From JAIRMO01 sp046533115 (GTDB lineage Bacteria; Spirochaetota; Spirochaetia; Treponematales; Breznakiellaceae), in contig NZ_JAJQRC010000016.1 in NCBI RefSeq assembly GCF_046533115.1, positions 1 through 58,823 of the forward strand: DNA of 58,823 nt. The letters run 5' to 3'. Position numbers and translations under genes: made by a program. This document shows positions 34,461-43,153 of this stretch, one piece after another. Each line of letters starts with the position of its first letter. Position 1 is the first letter of the stretch. The notes below the pieces were generated by a model that had not been told where the DNA came from, searched no databases, and worked only from the letters and a program-made list of their open reading frames with translations.

Positions 34461-36477
34461 TAAAAAAGCTGCCGGAACAATCAAAAAAGCGGGGAAAACG
34501 GCCCCGGCCCCGGCAAAAATGGAGAAAAAAGCCCCGCCCCTGGAAAAAATAGTGAAAAAAGCAGGGCCCGCCGGGGGGAATAAAAAAAGCGCCCCCCCCA
34601 AGGAAGCCGCCCCGGTAAAAAGCGCTCAGGGTACTACCCAAGGCAGCGTCCAGGGCGAAGGGGTATACGATGAGTCGAAGATCAAAACCCTTTCCTCCCT
34701 GGAGCATATACGCCTGCGGACCGGCATGTATATCGGCCGCCTGGGGGACGGCTCCAACCCCGATGACGGGATCTACGTCCTCCTCAAGGAGGTCATCGAT
34801 AACGGCATCGACGAGTTTATCATGGGAAACGGGGCGGTCATTGATGTGGAGGTAAAGGACGATGGGCAGCCGGGGACCGCCATGGTCAAGGTCCGGGATT
34901 ACGGCCGGGGCATCCCCTTGGGGAAACTGGTGGAATGCGTCTCGGTGATCAACACCGGGGCCAAGTACAACGACGATGTGTTCCAATTCTCCGTGGGCCT
35001 CAACGGGGTGGGGACCAAGGCGGTAAACGCCCTGTCCTCCCACTTCCGGGTGGCGGCCTTCCGGGGCGGCGAGGGGGCGGAGGCGGTCTTTGAGCGGGGG
35101 GTCCTGGTGAGCAGCCGCATGGGAAAACTCAAAACCAAACAGAGGGACGGTACCTATGTGGAGTTCACCCCGGACAGGGAGATCTTTGGGGACTACCAGT
35201 TCAACCCCGAATTTATCGAACGGCGGATTCTCAACTACACCTACCTGAATACCGGGCTGACCCTGATGTTTAACGGCAAATCCTACCTGTCCAAACGGGG
35301 GCTTTTCGATCTTTTGGAAGAAGAAACCGGGGAGGACGGGCTCTACCCCATTGGGTATTTCAAGGGGGATCGGATCGAATTCGCCTTTACCCATACCAAT
35401 AACTACGGGGAGGAATACTTCTCCTTTGTGAACGGCCAATACACCTCCGACGGGGGAACCCATCTTTCCGCCTTTAAGGAAGGGTTCCTCAAGGGGATCC
35501 AGACTTTTTTCAAGAAGGATTATCGCAGCGAGGATATCCGCGAGGGGACGATTGCCACGGTGGCGGTGAAGTTGAAGAGCCCGGTTTTTGAGAGCCAGAC
35601 CAAAAACAAGCTGGGGAACTCGGACATCCGGACCTGGATAGTCCAGGCGGTGAAGGAGGCGGTGGAAGACTGGCTCCATAAAAACCCCGAAGGGGCAAAA
35701 GCCCTGGAACTGAAGATCATCGCCAATGAAAAACTGCGGACCGAGCTTAACACGGTTAAAAAAGAAGCCCGGGAAGCGGCGAAAAAGATAGCCCTGAAGA
35801 TTCCCAAACTCAAGGACTGTAAGTACCACCTGGATGACGGGCTGCTGGGCCAAAATTCGACGATCTTTATCACCGAGGGGGATTCCGCCGCGGGGTCCAT
35901 GGTTTCCAGCAGGGACGTGATGACCCAGGCCATATTCAGCCTCCGGGGCAAGATCGAGAATATGTTCGACAAAAAACGGGCGGCGATCTATAAAAACGCG
36001 GAACTCTACAATATGATGATGGCCCTGGGGATCGAAAACGATGTCTCGGGCCTCCGGTACGCCCGGGTGGTGATCGCCACCGATGCGGACTTTGACGGTT
36101 TCCATATCAGGAACCTCCTCATGACCTTTTTCCTTTCCTATTTTGAGGAACTGGTTACCGGCGGCCGGGTGTATATTCTGGAGACCCCCCTCTTCCGGGT
36201 GCGGACCAAGAAAGAGACCCGGTACTGCTACAATGAAAAGGAACGGGACGAAACGGTCAAAGCCCTGGGCGCCCAAAGCGAAGTGACCCGGTTTAAGGGT
36301 TTGGGGGAGATAAGCCCCAGGGAGTTCGGCCAGTTTATCGGGGATGATATACGCCTGGTTCCGGTATCGGTGAATACCCTCAAGGCGGTTCCCAAGGTCC
36401 TGAGCTTTTATATGGGCAAAAATACCCCCGAGCGCCGGGAGTATATCATGAAAAATCTGATAGACGACGCCGGATAG
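34444..36477 (+). CDS. Type II topoisomerase subunit B (ParE/GyrB-like)
   Basis: 677 residues. After an unusual 75-residue Lys/Ala/Pro-rich tail comes the GHKL ATPase (EVIDNGIDEF, DYGRGIPLG, GLNGVGTKAVNALSSH), the transducer, and the TOPRIM domain (TEGDSAAGS, DADFDGFHIRNLL), ending with the short GyrB-type tail (RFKGLGEISP). It lacks the 170-residue insert of proteobacterial GyrB and fits the ParE-like form. Partner subunit A is not in the window. Start at ATG 34444 overlaps the upstream gene; a second in-frame ATG at 34519 would halve the tail. Likely a chromosome-decatenating enzyme or second gyrase. Confidence 0.9.
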   Translation: MAPKTDKKAAGTIKKAGKTAPAPAKMEKKAPPLEKIVKKAGPAGGNKKSAPPKEAAPVKSAQGTTQGSVQGEGVYDESKIKTLSSLEHIRLRTGMYIGRLGDGSNPDDGIYVLLKEVIDNGIDEFIMGNGAVIDVEVKDDGQPGTAMVKVRDYGRGIPLGKLVECVSVINTGAKYNDDVFQFSVGLNGVGTKAVNALSSHFRVAAFRGGEGAEAVFERGVLVSSRMGKLKTKQRDGTYVEFTPDREIFGDYQFNPEFIERRILNYTYLNTGLTLMFNGKSYLSKRGLFDLLEEETGEDGLYPIGYFKGDRIEFAFTHTNNYGEEYFSFVNGQYTSDGGTHLSAFKEGFLKGIQTFFKKDYRSEDIREGTIATVAVKLKSPVFESQTKNKLGNSDIRTWIVQAVKEAVEDWLHKNPEGAKALELKIIANEKLRTELNTVKKEAREAAKKIALKIPKLKDCKYHLDDGLLGQNSTIFITEGDSAAGSMVSSRDVMTQAIFSLRGKIENMFDKKRAAIYKNAELYNMMMALGIENDVSGLRYARVVIATDADFDGFHIRNLLMTFFLSYFEELVTGGRVYILETPLFRVRTKKETRYCYNEKERDETVKALGAQSEVTRFKGLGEISPREFGQFIGDDIRLVPVSVNTLKAVPKVLSFYMGKNTPERREYIMKNLIDDAG

Positions 36478-36565
36478 AAATGGTAAAGTTTTAGGTATTA
36501 CGGTGTATTAGTAGGCTATAACAGCTAAAAAGTATCCAATACCAACTTCCGTATCGCCGCATCCA

Positions 36566-37435
36566 TCACAATTTTGCTATATCCTCAACGGAAAGCCCGG
36601 TAACCACCGCTATTTTTTCGACAGGGTCCCCGAGAGCTTTCAGAGCTTTTGCAATTTCCTGCATATTTTCCTGTCTGCCTTCCTGTCTGCCCTTCCGCAT
36701 ACCTTCTTCCCGGGCGTGGTTAAGCCCGCTGGTCCAGTCGGACAGGGCCAGCTCCCGCATCTGGTATGCCCGCAGCGCCTCTTTGTCACTTGATACATAT
36801 ACCATCTTTTCTTCCGCTTTCCGTATCGCCGTATCCATCTTGATTATCTCCTCCACCAGCGGCTGCGGACTCTTTTGGTCAAACCACGTCAGCCACCGAT
36901 GCAATGGGTCGTTCCGAATGTCCTTTTCCCCCAGCCGCCGGAACTTTACCATATCGATAAAGTGTATCTCCAGCGCATCCGTCAGTAATATATCCCGGTA
37001 GGTGTCTTCCCATATATGAAAACTCGTGTGAAACGCCGGCACCTGGACCAGAAACTCGTAGTTCACAATATTGATGGCTATCACATTCGGCGCGTCCCGG
37101 TAATCCTTCCCCGCTTCCATCCCCCGGGAAAACTCAAGGCTCCAGTAAAACAGGCTCCGCCGGTCCATGTTCCCCAGATTGCGCAGCTGGACCTCTATAT
37201 TGGCCCGTTCCCCCCGGCAGGTCCGGGCCCGGACATCCAGAATACTGCTTTTGTCTCCCACCACCTCGGCGGTGATCGTCTTGTTCTCGATTATTTCCAC
37301 CGATGCAAGGGCATCCTGTCCCTTCCGCCCCAGTACGGCATTGAGAAAGGCACACAGTTGTTCCTCGTCCCCCTTTTCGCCCATGATTTTGAGAAACAAA
37401 TAGTCATTGAGGGGATTGAGCCGCTCTTTCGTCAT
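36566..37435 (-). CDS. Rpn family nuclease / PD-(D/E)XK transposase-like protein
   Basis: 289 residues. The N-terminal PDDEXK_2 nuclease has PLNDYLFLKIMG, a catalytic Asp in ILDVRAR and the IEVQ strand (E-x-Q form). The C-terminus is charged (EEGMRKGRQEGRQEN) and ends in a short helix-turn-helix-like segment. Rpn proteins cut DNA and promote RecA-independent recombination in E. coli. ATG 37435 with GAGAAGGTG; the upstream extension is rejected. Single gene, apparently intact, in contrast to the pseudogene at 8227-9113. Confidence 0.88.
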   Translation of the reverse strand: MTKERLNPLNDYLFLKIMGEKGDEEQLCAFLNAVLGRKGQDALASVEIIENKTITAEVVGDKSSILDVRARTCRGERANIEVQLRNLGNMDRRSLFYWSLEFSRGMEAGKDYRDAPNVIAINIVNYEFLVQVPAFHTSFHIWEDTYRDILLTDALEIHFIDMVKFRRLGEKDIRNDPLHRWLTWFDQKSPQPLVEEIIKMDTAIRKAEEKMVYVSSDKEALRAYQMRELALSDWTSGLNHAREEGMRKGRQEGRQENMQEIAKALKALGDPVEKIAVVTGLSVEDIAKL

Positions 37436-37663
37436 CGGGCACCTTCTCTTGGGGATATAACCATCTATGCCTATAATAATATCCAATAGTACCGGTTTTG
37501 TAAAGCTAACCCATGCAGGGCACCCGGACCGTTCCTTCCATTGTCATCCCGTTCATCCGTAATGTGGAAAGCGCGTCCCGGGTGGCCGCCCAATTTTTCC
37601 GCATTTTTTCGTTTTTTTTTACAAAAATTTTAAAAAATCTACTGGACATTTCTTTTTGTATTT

Positions 37664-37709
37664 GATAAAATTATATCGTTATGGTATAGATAAAATTATA
37701 TCGATATAA
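37664..37709 (+). promoter_or_regulatory. Tandem AT-rich direct repeats with palindrome
   Basis: GATAAAATTATATCG occurs at 37664-37678 and 37689-37703, 25 bases apart; the second runs into the perfect palindrome TTATATCGATATAA (37696-37709). This is a likely binding site for a regulator of the downstream alcohol dehydrogenase. Confidence 0.45.
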
Positions 37710-37720
37710 AAGGTGATATA

Positions 37721-37768
37721 ATGAAAATGGAAAATTCTATGACATTATTTCAAATTTATATTCCATAA
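37721..37768 (+). CDS. Possible 15-residue leader peptide
   Basis: ATG at 37721 follows AAAGGTGATATA and opens a 15-codon frame (MKMENSMTLFQIYIP) ending TAA at 37768, about 70 bases before the dehydrogenase start. It may be chance; there is no run of a single regulatory amino acid. The rest of the 403-base gap 37436-37838 is AT-rich and without a gene. Confidence 0.2.
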   Translation: MKMENSMTLFQIYIP

Positions 37769-37813
37769 AAATATTTTTAATTGAGAGATTTCCTCCGCAT
37801 AAGGGGGATTATC

Positions 37814-37819
37814 TATAAT
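37814..37819 (+). promoter_or_regulatory. -10 element of the alcohol dehydrogenase promoter
   Basis: Consensus TATAAT at 37814-37819, 20 bases before the chosen ATG. No -35 match sits at the right distance, so an activator is plausible. Confidence 0.5.
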
Positions 37820-37838
37820 TAGTATGAGGAGGCCGGTT

Positions 37839-39029
37839 ATGGCAAGATTTACCCTTCCCCGGGATCTGTATCATGGTAAGGGGACTCTGGAGACCCTTAA
37901 AACCCTTAAGGGCAAAAAAGCGATAGTGGTGGTCGGCGGCGGAAGCATGAAACGCTTCGGCTTTTTGGACAGAACCGTAGCGTATTTAAAGGAAGCCGGC
38001 ATGGAGGTAGCCCTGTTTGAGGGCGTAGAACCGGACCCGTCGGTGGAAACGGTGCTGAAGGGCGCCGAAGCAATGCGGGCCTTTAACCCCGACTGGATCG
38101 TATCCATAGGGGGCGGTTCCCCGATTGATGCCGCCAAGGCCATGTGGGCTTTTTATGAATACCCGGATACCACCTTTGAGGCCCTGACCATACCGTTCAA
38201 TTTTCCCACCCTGCGTACCAAGGCAAAATTTTGCGCCATTCCTTCGACATCGGGAACCGCTACGGAGGTTACCGCCTTTTCGGTGATCACCGATTACGCC
38301 AAGGGTATTAAATATCCCCTGGCAGATTTTAACATCACCCCGGACGTGGCGATTATCGATCCCGATCTTGCCCTGACCATGCCCCCAAAACTTACGGCCC
38401 ATACGGGGATGGATGCCATTACCCATGCCATTGAAGCCTATGTTTCTACCCTGCACTGCGATTTTACGGATCCCCTTGCACTCCACGCCATCAAGATGAT
38501 AGGTGAAAATGTTACCGCATCTTATAAAGGGGACGCCGACGCCCGGGCAAAAATGCACAATGCCCAGTGCCTGGCGGGGATGGCCTTTAGTAATGCCCTG
38601 CTCGGAATTGTTCATTCCATGGCGCATAAAACCGGGGCGGCCTATTCGGGCGGTCATATTGTCCACGGCTGTGCCAATGCCATGTATCTTCCCAAGGTGA
38701 TCCAATACAACGCCAAAGAAAAGGCCGCGGCGGATAGGTATGCCGAGATTGCCCGGTTTATAGCCCTCCCCGCGAAAACCGCCGGCGAGGGGGTTGCCTC
38801 CCTTATTAACCATATCAAAACCCTCAATAACGCCCTGGATATTCCCGGCGGAATTAAGGACTACGAAGGGGGCATCATTAATGAAAAAGAATTCCTGGAC
38901 AAACTACCCAAAGTTGCGGAGCTTGCCGTAGGAGATGCCTGTACCGGTTCAAATCCCCGAAAGATTACCCCGGCGGAAATGGCAAAACTGCTGCGCTGCT
39001 GCTTCTACAATACCGAGGTAGATTTCTAA
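37839..39029 (+). CDS. Iron-containing alcohol dehydrogenase
   Basis: 396 residues of the group III (Fe-ADH) family. NAD(P)-binding GGGSPIDAAKAM (about 93-104), and metal ligands in TAHTGMDAITHAIEAY, GIVHSMAHKTGA and GGHIVHGCANA. It reduces aldehydes (for example acetaldehyde or butyraldehyde) with NAD(P)H. Start at ATG 37839 because GAGGAGG lies just ahead; the earlier ATG (37824) is part of that site. Placed before the sensory hydrogenase, so it may be one of the fermentation genes linked to H2 level. Confidence 0.9.
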   Translation: MARFTLPRDLYHGKGTLETLKTLKGKKAIVVVGGGSMKRFGFLDRTVAYLKEAGMEVALFEGVEPDPSVETVLKGAEAMRAFNPDWIVSIGGGSPIDAAKAMWAFYEYPDTTFEALTIPFNFPTLRTKAKFCAIPSTSGTATEVTAFSVITDYAKGIKYPLADFNITPDVAIIDPDLALTMPPKLTAHTGMDAITHAIEAYVSTLHCDFTDPLALHAIKMIGENVTASYKGDADARAKMHNAQCLAGMAFSNALLGIVHSMAHKTGAAYSGGHIVHGCANAMYLPKVIQYNAKEKAAADRYAEIARFIALPAKTAGEGVASLINHIKTLNNALDIPGGIKDYEGGIINEKEFLDKLPKVAELAVGDACTGSNPRKITPAEMAKLLRCCFYNTEVDF

Positions 39030-39037
39030 GCATAAGC

Positions 39038-39070
39038 GGGGACTGCCCCAGGGTAATGGCGGCAGTCCCC
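39038..39070 (+). terminator. Hairpin after the alcohol dehydrogenase gene
   Basis: GGGGACTGCC (39038-39047) pairs perfectly with 39061-39070. A short CTTC rather than a T-run follows; termination strength is uncertain. Confidence 0.55.
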
Positions 39071-39081
39071 CTTCATGCATA

Positions 39082-39182
39082 AGGAACTGTTCAAAAATAA
39101 CTTGCCCAAAAGGGTAAGTTATTTCGTTATTGCGTAAGCAATTAGAATAAAATGCATCGCATTTTATTCTTGAACAGTTCCT
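39082..39182. repeat. Three-hairpin intergenic element, copy 2 (complete)
   Basis: 101 bp, bounded by perfect 13-bp terminal inverted repeats AGGAACTGTTCAA (39082-39094) and its complement (39170-39182). Inside, in the opposite orientation to copy 1, are the same three hairpins; the variable hairpin keeps its outer stem while the inner stem sequence differs from copy 1 yet still pairs except for one mismatch. Confidence 0.85.
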
Positions 39183-39258
39183 AATGCTCTCCGGCGCCTT
39201 TGGGGTAAAAGGCTTATATTTCGCGTGGGTATATTTGTGTTTACAAGGTACGGATAAA

Positions 39259-40965
39259 ATGACTGAGTATATAACCTTAAAAACTTCGGACTGTAAGAAC
39301 TGTTACAAATGCATACGCCATTGTCCGGTAAAGTCCATACGTTTTGCCGATAACCAGGCCCATATTGTGGCCGATGACTGTATCTCCTGCGGAAATTGCT
39401 TTGTTACCTGTCCCCAGCAGGCCAAGGAGATTCGGGATGATCTGGGGGCTGCCCAGGCCCTGATCGAAAACGGGGGCCCGGTGTATGCCAGTTTGGCCCC
39501 CTCCTTTACGGCGAACTACGGCGGCCGGAACCTGGACGCCATGGAGCGGGCTTTGAAAAAGCTGGGCTTTACCGGGGTTGAGGAAACCGCCATCGGCGCC
39601 ACCATGGTGAAGCGGCAATACGATGCCCTGCTTAAGAACGAAACCCATGAGGTGATCATCAGTTCTTGCTGCCACAGCGTGAATCTTTTGATCCAAAAAT
39701 ATTATCCCGGGGCCCTGCCCTTCCTGGCCCCGGTGCTTTCCCCCATGCTGGCCCACAGTATGGATCTGAAGCGCCGCTATCCCGAAGCCAAGACCATATT
39801 TATCGGCCCCTGCATTTCCAAAAAGAGCGAGGCTGAAATGTATACGGGCTTTGTGGACCAGGTCCTCACCTTCAGAGAACTGTCCCGCTGGCTGGAACAG
39901 AAAAATATCAGCCTGGACGAAGCCGCCGGGGAAACCGAAAACCGGGAGCCGAAAACCGGCGAAGCGCCGGGCCGGGGCCTTGCCCGGCTGTTTCCCACCG
40001 CCGGGGGTATACTCCGAACCATGGCAAAGGAAAATCCCCGGTATGCCTACCTGTCCGTAGACGGGATCGATAACTGTATCCGCGCCATTGAGGATCTGAT
40101 CCGGGAAAAACCAAAGAAATGTTTTATCGAGATGTCCGCCTGTGCGGGGAGTTGTGTTGGGGGGCCGGTAATGGAGCGGAAAGAATATTCCCCGGTACGG
40201 GATTATATAAATGTCCTGCGCTATGCGGGCAAAAATGATTTTGAGACCCAGACCTACTCAAGCCAAACCCTGGATAAAAAATTCGTTTCCCTTTCGCCGC
40301 GCCGGATCCATCTGGGCGCGGGGGCCATTGAGGAGGTGCTCCGCAAATTGGGAAAGACAAAACCGGAGCATGAATTAAACTGCGGAAGCTGCGGTTATAA
40401 TACCTGCCGGGAAAAAGCCCTGGCGGTGCTGGAAGGCAAAGCGACGTTAACCATGTGCCTTCCCTATCTGAAAGAGCGGGCCGAATCTTTTTCCGAGAAC
40501 ATCATTACCAATACCCCCAACGGGATTGTGGTGCTTAACGAGGTCCTGGAGGTTCAGCAGATAAACGCCGCTGCCTGCCGGCTTCTCAACATAAGCCCTC
40601 CGGACATATTGGGGGATCAGGTGGTCCGGGTTTTGGACCCCATGCCGTTTATCGAAGTGTGCCGGCAGGAAAAAAACATCTACAACCAGCGGGTATACCT
40701 GGCGGATTATAAAAAGTATATCGACCAGACCATTATCTACGACAAGAGCTACCACATTATCATCGGCATCATGCGGGATGTTACCGATGAGGCGGCCCGA
40801 AAAGCGGCAAAGGAAGAATTTAACCGCAAGACCATGGAGATCGCCGATAGGGTGATTGAAAAACAAATGCGGACGGTACAGGAGATCGCCTCCCTCCTGG
40901 GGGAGACCACGGCGGAAACCAGGGTTGCCTTAACCAAACTCAAGGAGGGCCTTACCGGTGAATGA
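39259..40965 (+). CDS. hydS: [FeFe] hydrogenase with PAS domain (sensory, HydS-like, group C)
   Basis: 568 residues. Two [4Fe-4S] motifs at the N-terminus (CKNCYKCIRHCP, CISCGNCFVTCP), H-cluster domain with the three family loops in altered form (SSCCHSVN, GPCISKKSE, EMSACAGSCVGG), then a Cys motif CGSCGYNTC (about 375-383), and a PAS domain (about 425-525) with a short helical end. This order marks the group C hydrogenases thought to sense H2 rather than make it. ATG 39259 with AAGG upstream. The following phosphatase gene overlaps its stop, so both act in one pathway. Confidence 0.9.
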   Translation: MTEYITLKTSDCKNCYKCIRHCPVKSIRFADNQAHIVADDCISCGNCFVTCPQQAKEIRDDLGAAQALIENGGPVYASLAPSFTANYGGRNLDAMERALKKLGFTGVEETAIGATMVKRQYDALLKNETHEVIISSCCHSVNLLIQKYYPGALPFLAPVLSPMLAHSMDLKRRYPEAKTIFIGPCISKKSEAEMYTGFVDQVLTFRELSRWLEQKNISLDEAAGETENREPKTGEAPGRGLARLFPTAGGILRTMAKENPRYAYLSVDGIDNCIRAIEDLIREKPKKCFIEMSACAGSCVGGPVMERKEYSPVRDYINVLRYAGKNDFETQTYSSQTLDKKFVSLSPRRIHLGAGAIEEVLRKLGKTKPEHELNCGSCGYNTCREKALAVLEGKATLTMCLPYLKERAESFSENIITNTPNGIVVLNEVLEVQQINAAACRLLNISPPDILGDQVVRVLDPMPFIEVCRQEKNIYNQRVYLADYKKYIDQTIIYDKSYHIIIGIMRDVTDEAARKAAKEEFNRKTMEIADRVIEKQMRTVQEIASLLGETTAETRVALTKLKEGLTGE

Positions 40966-42166
40966 GCTTTGTACTGATATGGGTTTTGTGAATTTCAACA
41001 AGTACGGCGAACAACTCTGCGGCGATCATGTGGAAATTGTATCCCCGGAAGAAAAACTGACGGTGATGGTCCTGGCCGATGGTCTGGGGAGCGGGGTGAA
41101 GGCCAATATCCTCTCCACGCTGACCGCCAAAATTATCTCCACCATGATGGCCAATTCCCTTACCGTGGAGGACTGTGTGGAAACCATCGCCGCTACCCTG
41201 CCCGTCTGCAAGGAGCGGCAGATCGCCTATTCCACCTTTACCGTCATCCGTATTGCGGATAACCATGACGCGGAGATTATCCAGTACGACAACCCCCCGG
41301 TGATCCTGCTCCGGCAGGGAAAAAATTTCGAGTATCCCAAAACCGTTCAAACCATCGGCGGCGATACAAGCTCCGGCGGCCCTTCCTCCGGACAGAAAAC
41401 CATTTACAAAACCCGAATCAAATTGGAGGAAGACGACACCCTTATCGCCATGAGCGACGGGGCCGTCTACGCCGGGGTGGGCCGGAGCCTCAACCTGGGC
41501 TGGCGGCGGGAAAACATCATAACCTTTGTGGAAGGGGTCTATAACCGGGAGTATACCGCCAAAACCTTAAGCTCCCTATTGCTGGACAAATGTTATTCCC
41601 TCTACGGCGGTGAGCCCGGCGACGATACCACGATCTGCACCATGAAGATCCGGCAGCGGCGGCCCATCAACCTGCTTATCGGACCTCCCGTGAGCCCCGC
41701 GGATGTTCCCAAAATGATGAGCCTCTTTTTTTCCAAGGAAGGAAAACACATAATCTGCGGGGGAACCACGTCGGCGCTGGCGGCGAAATTTTTGGGAAAG
41801 CCCCTGGAGACGGGGCTTCCGCTTCATAGCGACCCGGAGATTCCCCCCACCGCGAAAATCAGCGGGGTGGACCTGGTTACCGAGGGGATCCTCACCATCC
41901 ACAAGGTGCTGGAATACGCCCGGGATTATATCGAAGGCAGCGGCGCTTATGTCCAATGGAGTGCCGGAAGAGACGGGGCCTCTGAAATTGCCCGGCTCCT
42001 CTTTGAGGAAGCCACGGACATTAATTTTTATGTGGGCAAGGCCGTTAATCCGGCCCATCAAAATCCGAACCTGCCCATTTCGTTCAGTATCAAGATGCGT
42101 TTAATTGACGAACTCGCAGCATGTTTAAAAGAAATGGGAAAGCGGATAAAGGTGAGTTACTTTTAA
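40958..42166 (+). CDS. SpoIIE-type serine phosphatase
   Basis: 402 residues. The N-terminal PP2C/SpoIIE domain (1-215) has metal-site motifs VLADGLGSG and IAMSDGAVYAG and GDDTTICTMK. The C-terminal 190 residues form a second domain that recurs in proteins paired with sensory hydrogenases; its role is not known. GTG start with AAGGAGG nine bases upstream, inside hydS. Expected to dephosphorylate a protein (anti-sigma antagonist or similar) in answer to the H2 signal; no such target gene is in the window. Confidence 0.85.
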   Translation: MNELCTDMGFVNFNKYGEQLCGDHVEIVSPEEKLTVMVLADGLGSGVKANILSTLTAKIISTMMANSLTVEDCVETIAATLPVCKERQIAYSTFTVIRIADNHDAEIIQYDNPPVILLRQGKNFEYPKTVQTIGGDTSSGGPSSGQKTIYKTRIKLEEDDTLIAMSDGAVYAGVGRSLNLGWRRENIITFVEGVYNREYTAKTLSSLLLDKCYSLYGGEPGDDTTICTMKIRQRRPINLLIGPPVSPADVPKMMSLFFSKEGKHIICGGTTSALAAKFLGKPLETGLPLHSDPEIPPTAKISGVDLVTEGILTIHKVLEYARDYIEGSGAYVQWSAGRDGASEIARLLFEEATDINFYVGKAVNPAHQNPNLPISFSIKMRLIDELAACLKEMGKRIKVSYF

Positions 42167-42248
42167 ATTGCGGGAGGAGACAGGAGTTGTAGGGAGCGCG
42201 TAAGAAGTGAAAAGAGGGGGGATGCCCGTTTACGGTCACGTATGCGGG

Positions 42249-42288
42249 TTGACAAGGTTGCAAATAAGTTAGTATATATTAACTTATT
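42249..42288 (+). promoter_or_regulatory. Promoter and palindromic operator of the SDR gene
   Basis: TTGACA (42249-42254) and TATATA (42273-42278), spacer 18 bases. A perfect dyad AATAAGTTA (42263-42271) / TAACTTATT (42280-42288) covers the -10. Confidence 0.65.
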
Positions 42289-42316
42289 ATATTTTACACC
42301 ATAAGGAAGGAAAAAT

Positions 42317-43081
42317 ATGGGTATTTTTGATTTAAAAGGTAAGGTAGCGGTGGTAACCGGCGCTTCCTCGGGACTGGGCGTTCAATTTGCAAAGGCCCTG
42401 GCAGCTCAGGGTGCGAATCTGGCCATACTGGCCAGAAGGCAGGAACGGCTTGATGAAGTCAAGAAAGTTATTGAAGGGCTCGGGGTGCGCTGTCTTGCCC
42501 TTAAATGCGATGTATTGAAAAATGACGAAATAAAGGCGGTGGTCGCCAAGGTCAAAGAACATTACGGCCGGATCGACATTTTGGTGAATAACGCGGGTAC
42601 TGCCCGGTCAAATCCCGCCGAATCCCAGTCCGACGATGACTGGAACGCGGTCATCGATACCAACCTGAACAGCGTGTATTTTGTCGCCCGGGAAGTCGGC
42701 AAAGTTATGATCGAACAAAAGTACGGCAAGATCATCAATATCGGTTCCATCCACAGCAGCGTGGCCATGGCCACCAGCACCTTAAACGCCTATTGCACCT
42801 CAAAAGGCGGCGTATTGCTGCTGACCAAAGCCCTGGCGACCGAGTGGGCAAAATACAACATCACCGTTAACGCTATCGGCCCGGCGTATTTCGCCTCGGA
42901 AATGACCGACGCCGTCATGAGCAATCCCAATTTTATCAATGTCGTTAAAACCTATTGTCCCATGGGCCGCCCGGGTAACGCAGGGGAATTGGATGGCGCC
43001 GTCATCTATTTTGCCTCCGACGCATCCAGCTATACCACGGGCCAACTGCTCTCCGTCGACGGCGGCTGGACAGCAATTTAA
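42317..43081 (+). CDS. Short-chain dehydrogenase/reductase
   Basis: 254 residues, classical SDR. Cofactor motif TGASSGLG (about 14-21), NNAG, catalytic Ser in NIGSIHSS and YCTSKGG with Tyr/Lys, then SVDGGWTAI at the end. Closest to gluconate 5-dehydrogenase and 2-deoxy-D-gluconate 3-dehydrogenase enzymes, so a sugar-acid oxidoreductase is likely. ATG with GGAAGG seven bases upstream. Own promoter with operator; probably co-transcribed with the membrane gene 70 bases downstream. Confidence 0.85.
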   Translation: MGIFDLKGKVAVVTGASSGLGVQFAKALAAQGANLAILARRQERLDEVKKVIEGLGVRCLALKCDVLKNDEIKAVVAKVKEHYGRIDILVNNAGTARSNPAESQSDDDWNAVIDTNLNSVYFVAREVGKVMIEQKYGKIINIGSIHSSVAMATSTLNAYCTSKGGVLLLTKALATEWAKYNITVNAIGPAYFASEMTDAVMSNPNFINVVKTYCPMGRPGNAGELDGAVIYFASDASSYTTGQLLSVDGGWTAI

Positions 43082-43153
43082 TGACGAACCCCGGCAAGCC
43101 CTGGGGTATGGCCCCCGCTTTCCTATCATCACGAACTACTGGAGGATTATTTT

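Noticed and set aside
34273..36276. Long open frame on the minus strand opposite the topoisomerase gene
   Set aside because: It is the antisense shadow of a conserved gene; its translation is Pro/Gly/His-rich and has no family features.
38946..38960. GGTTCAAATCC, resembling a tRNA T-loop
   Set aside because: It lies inside the alcohol dehydrogenase coding sequence and no acceptor or anticodon stems fit around it.
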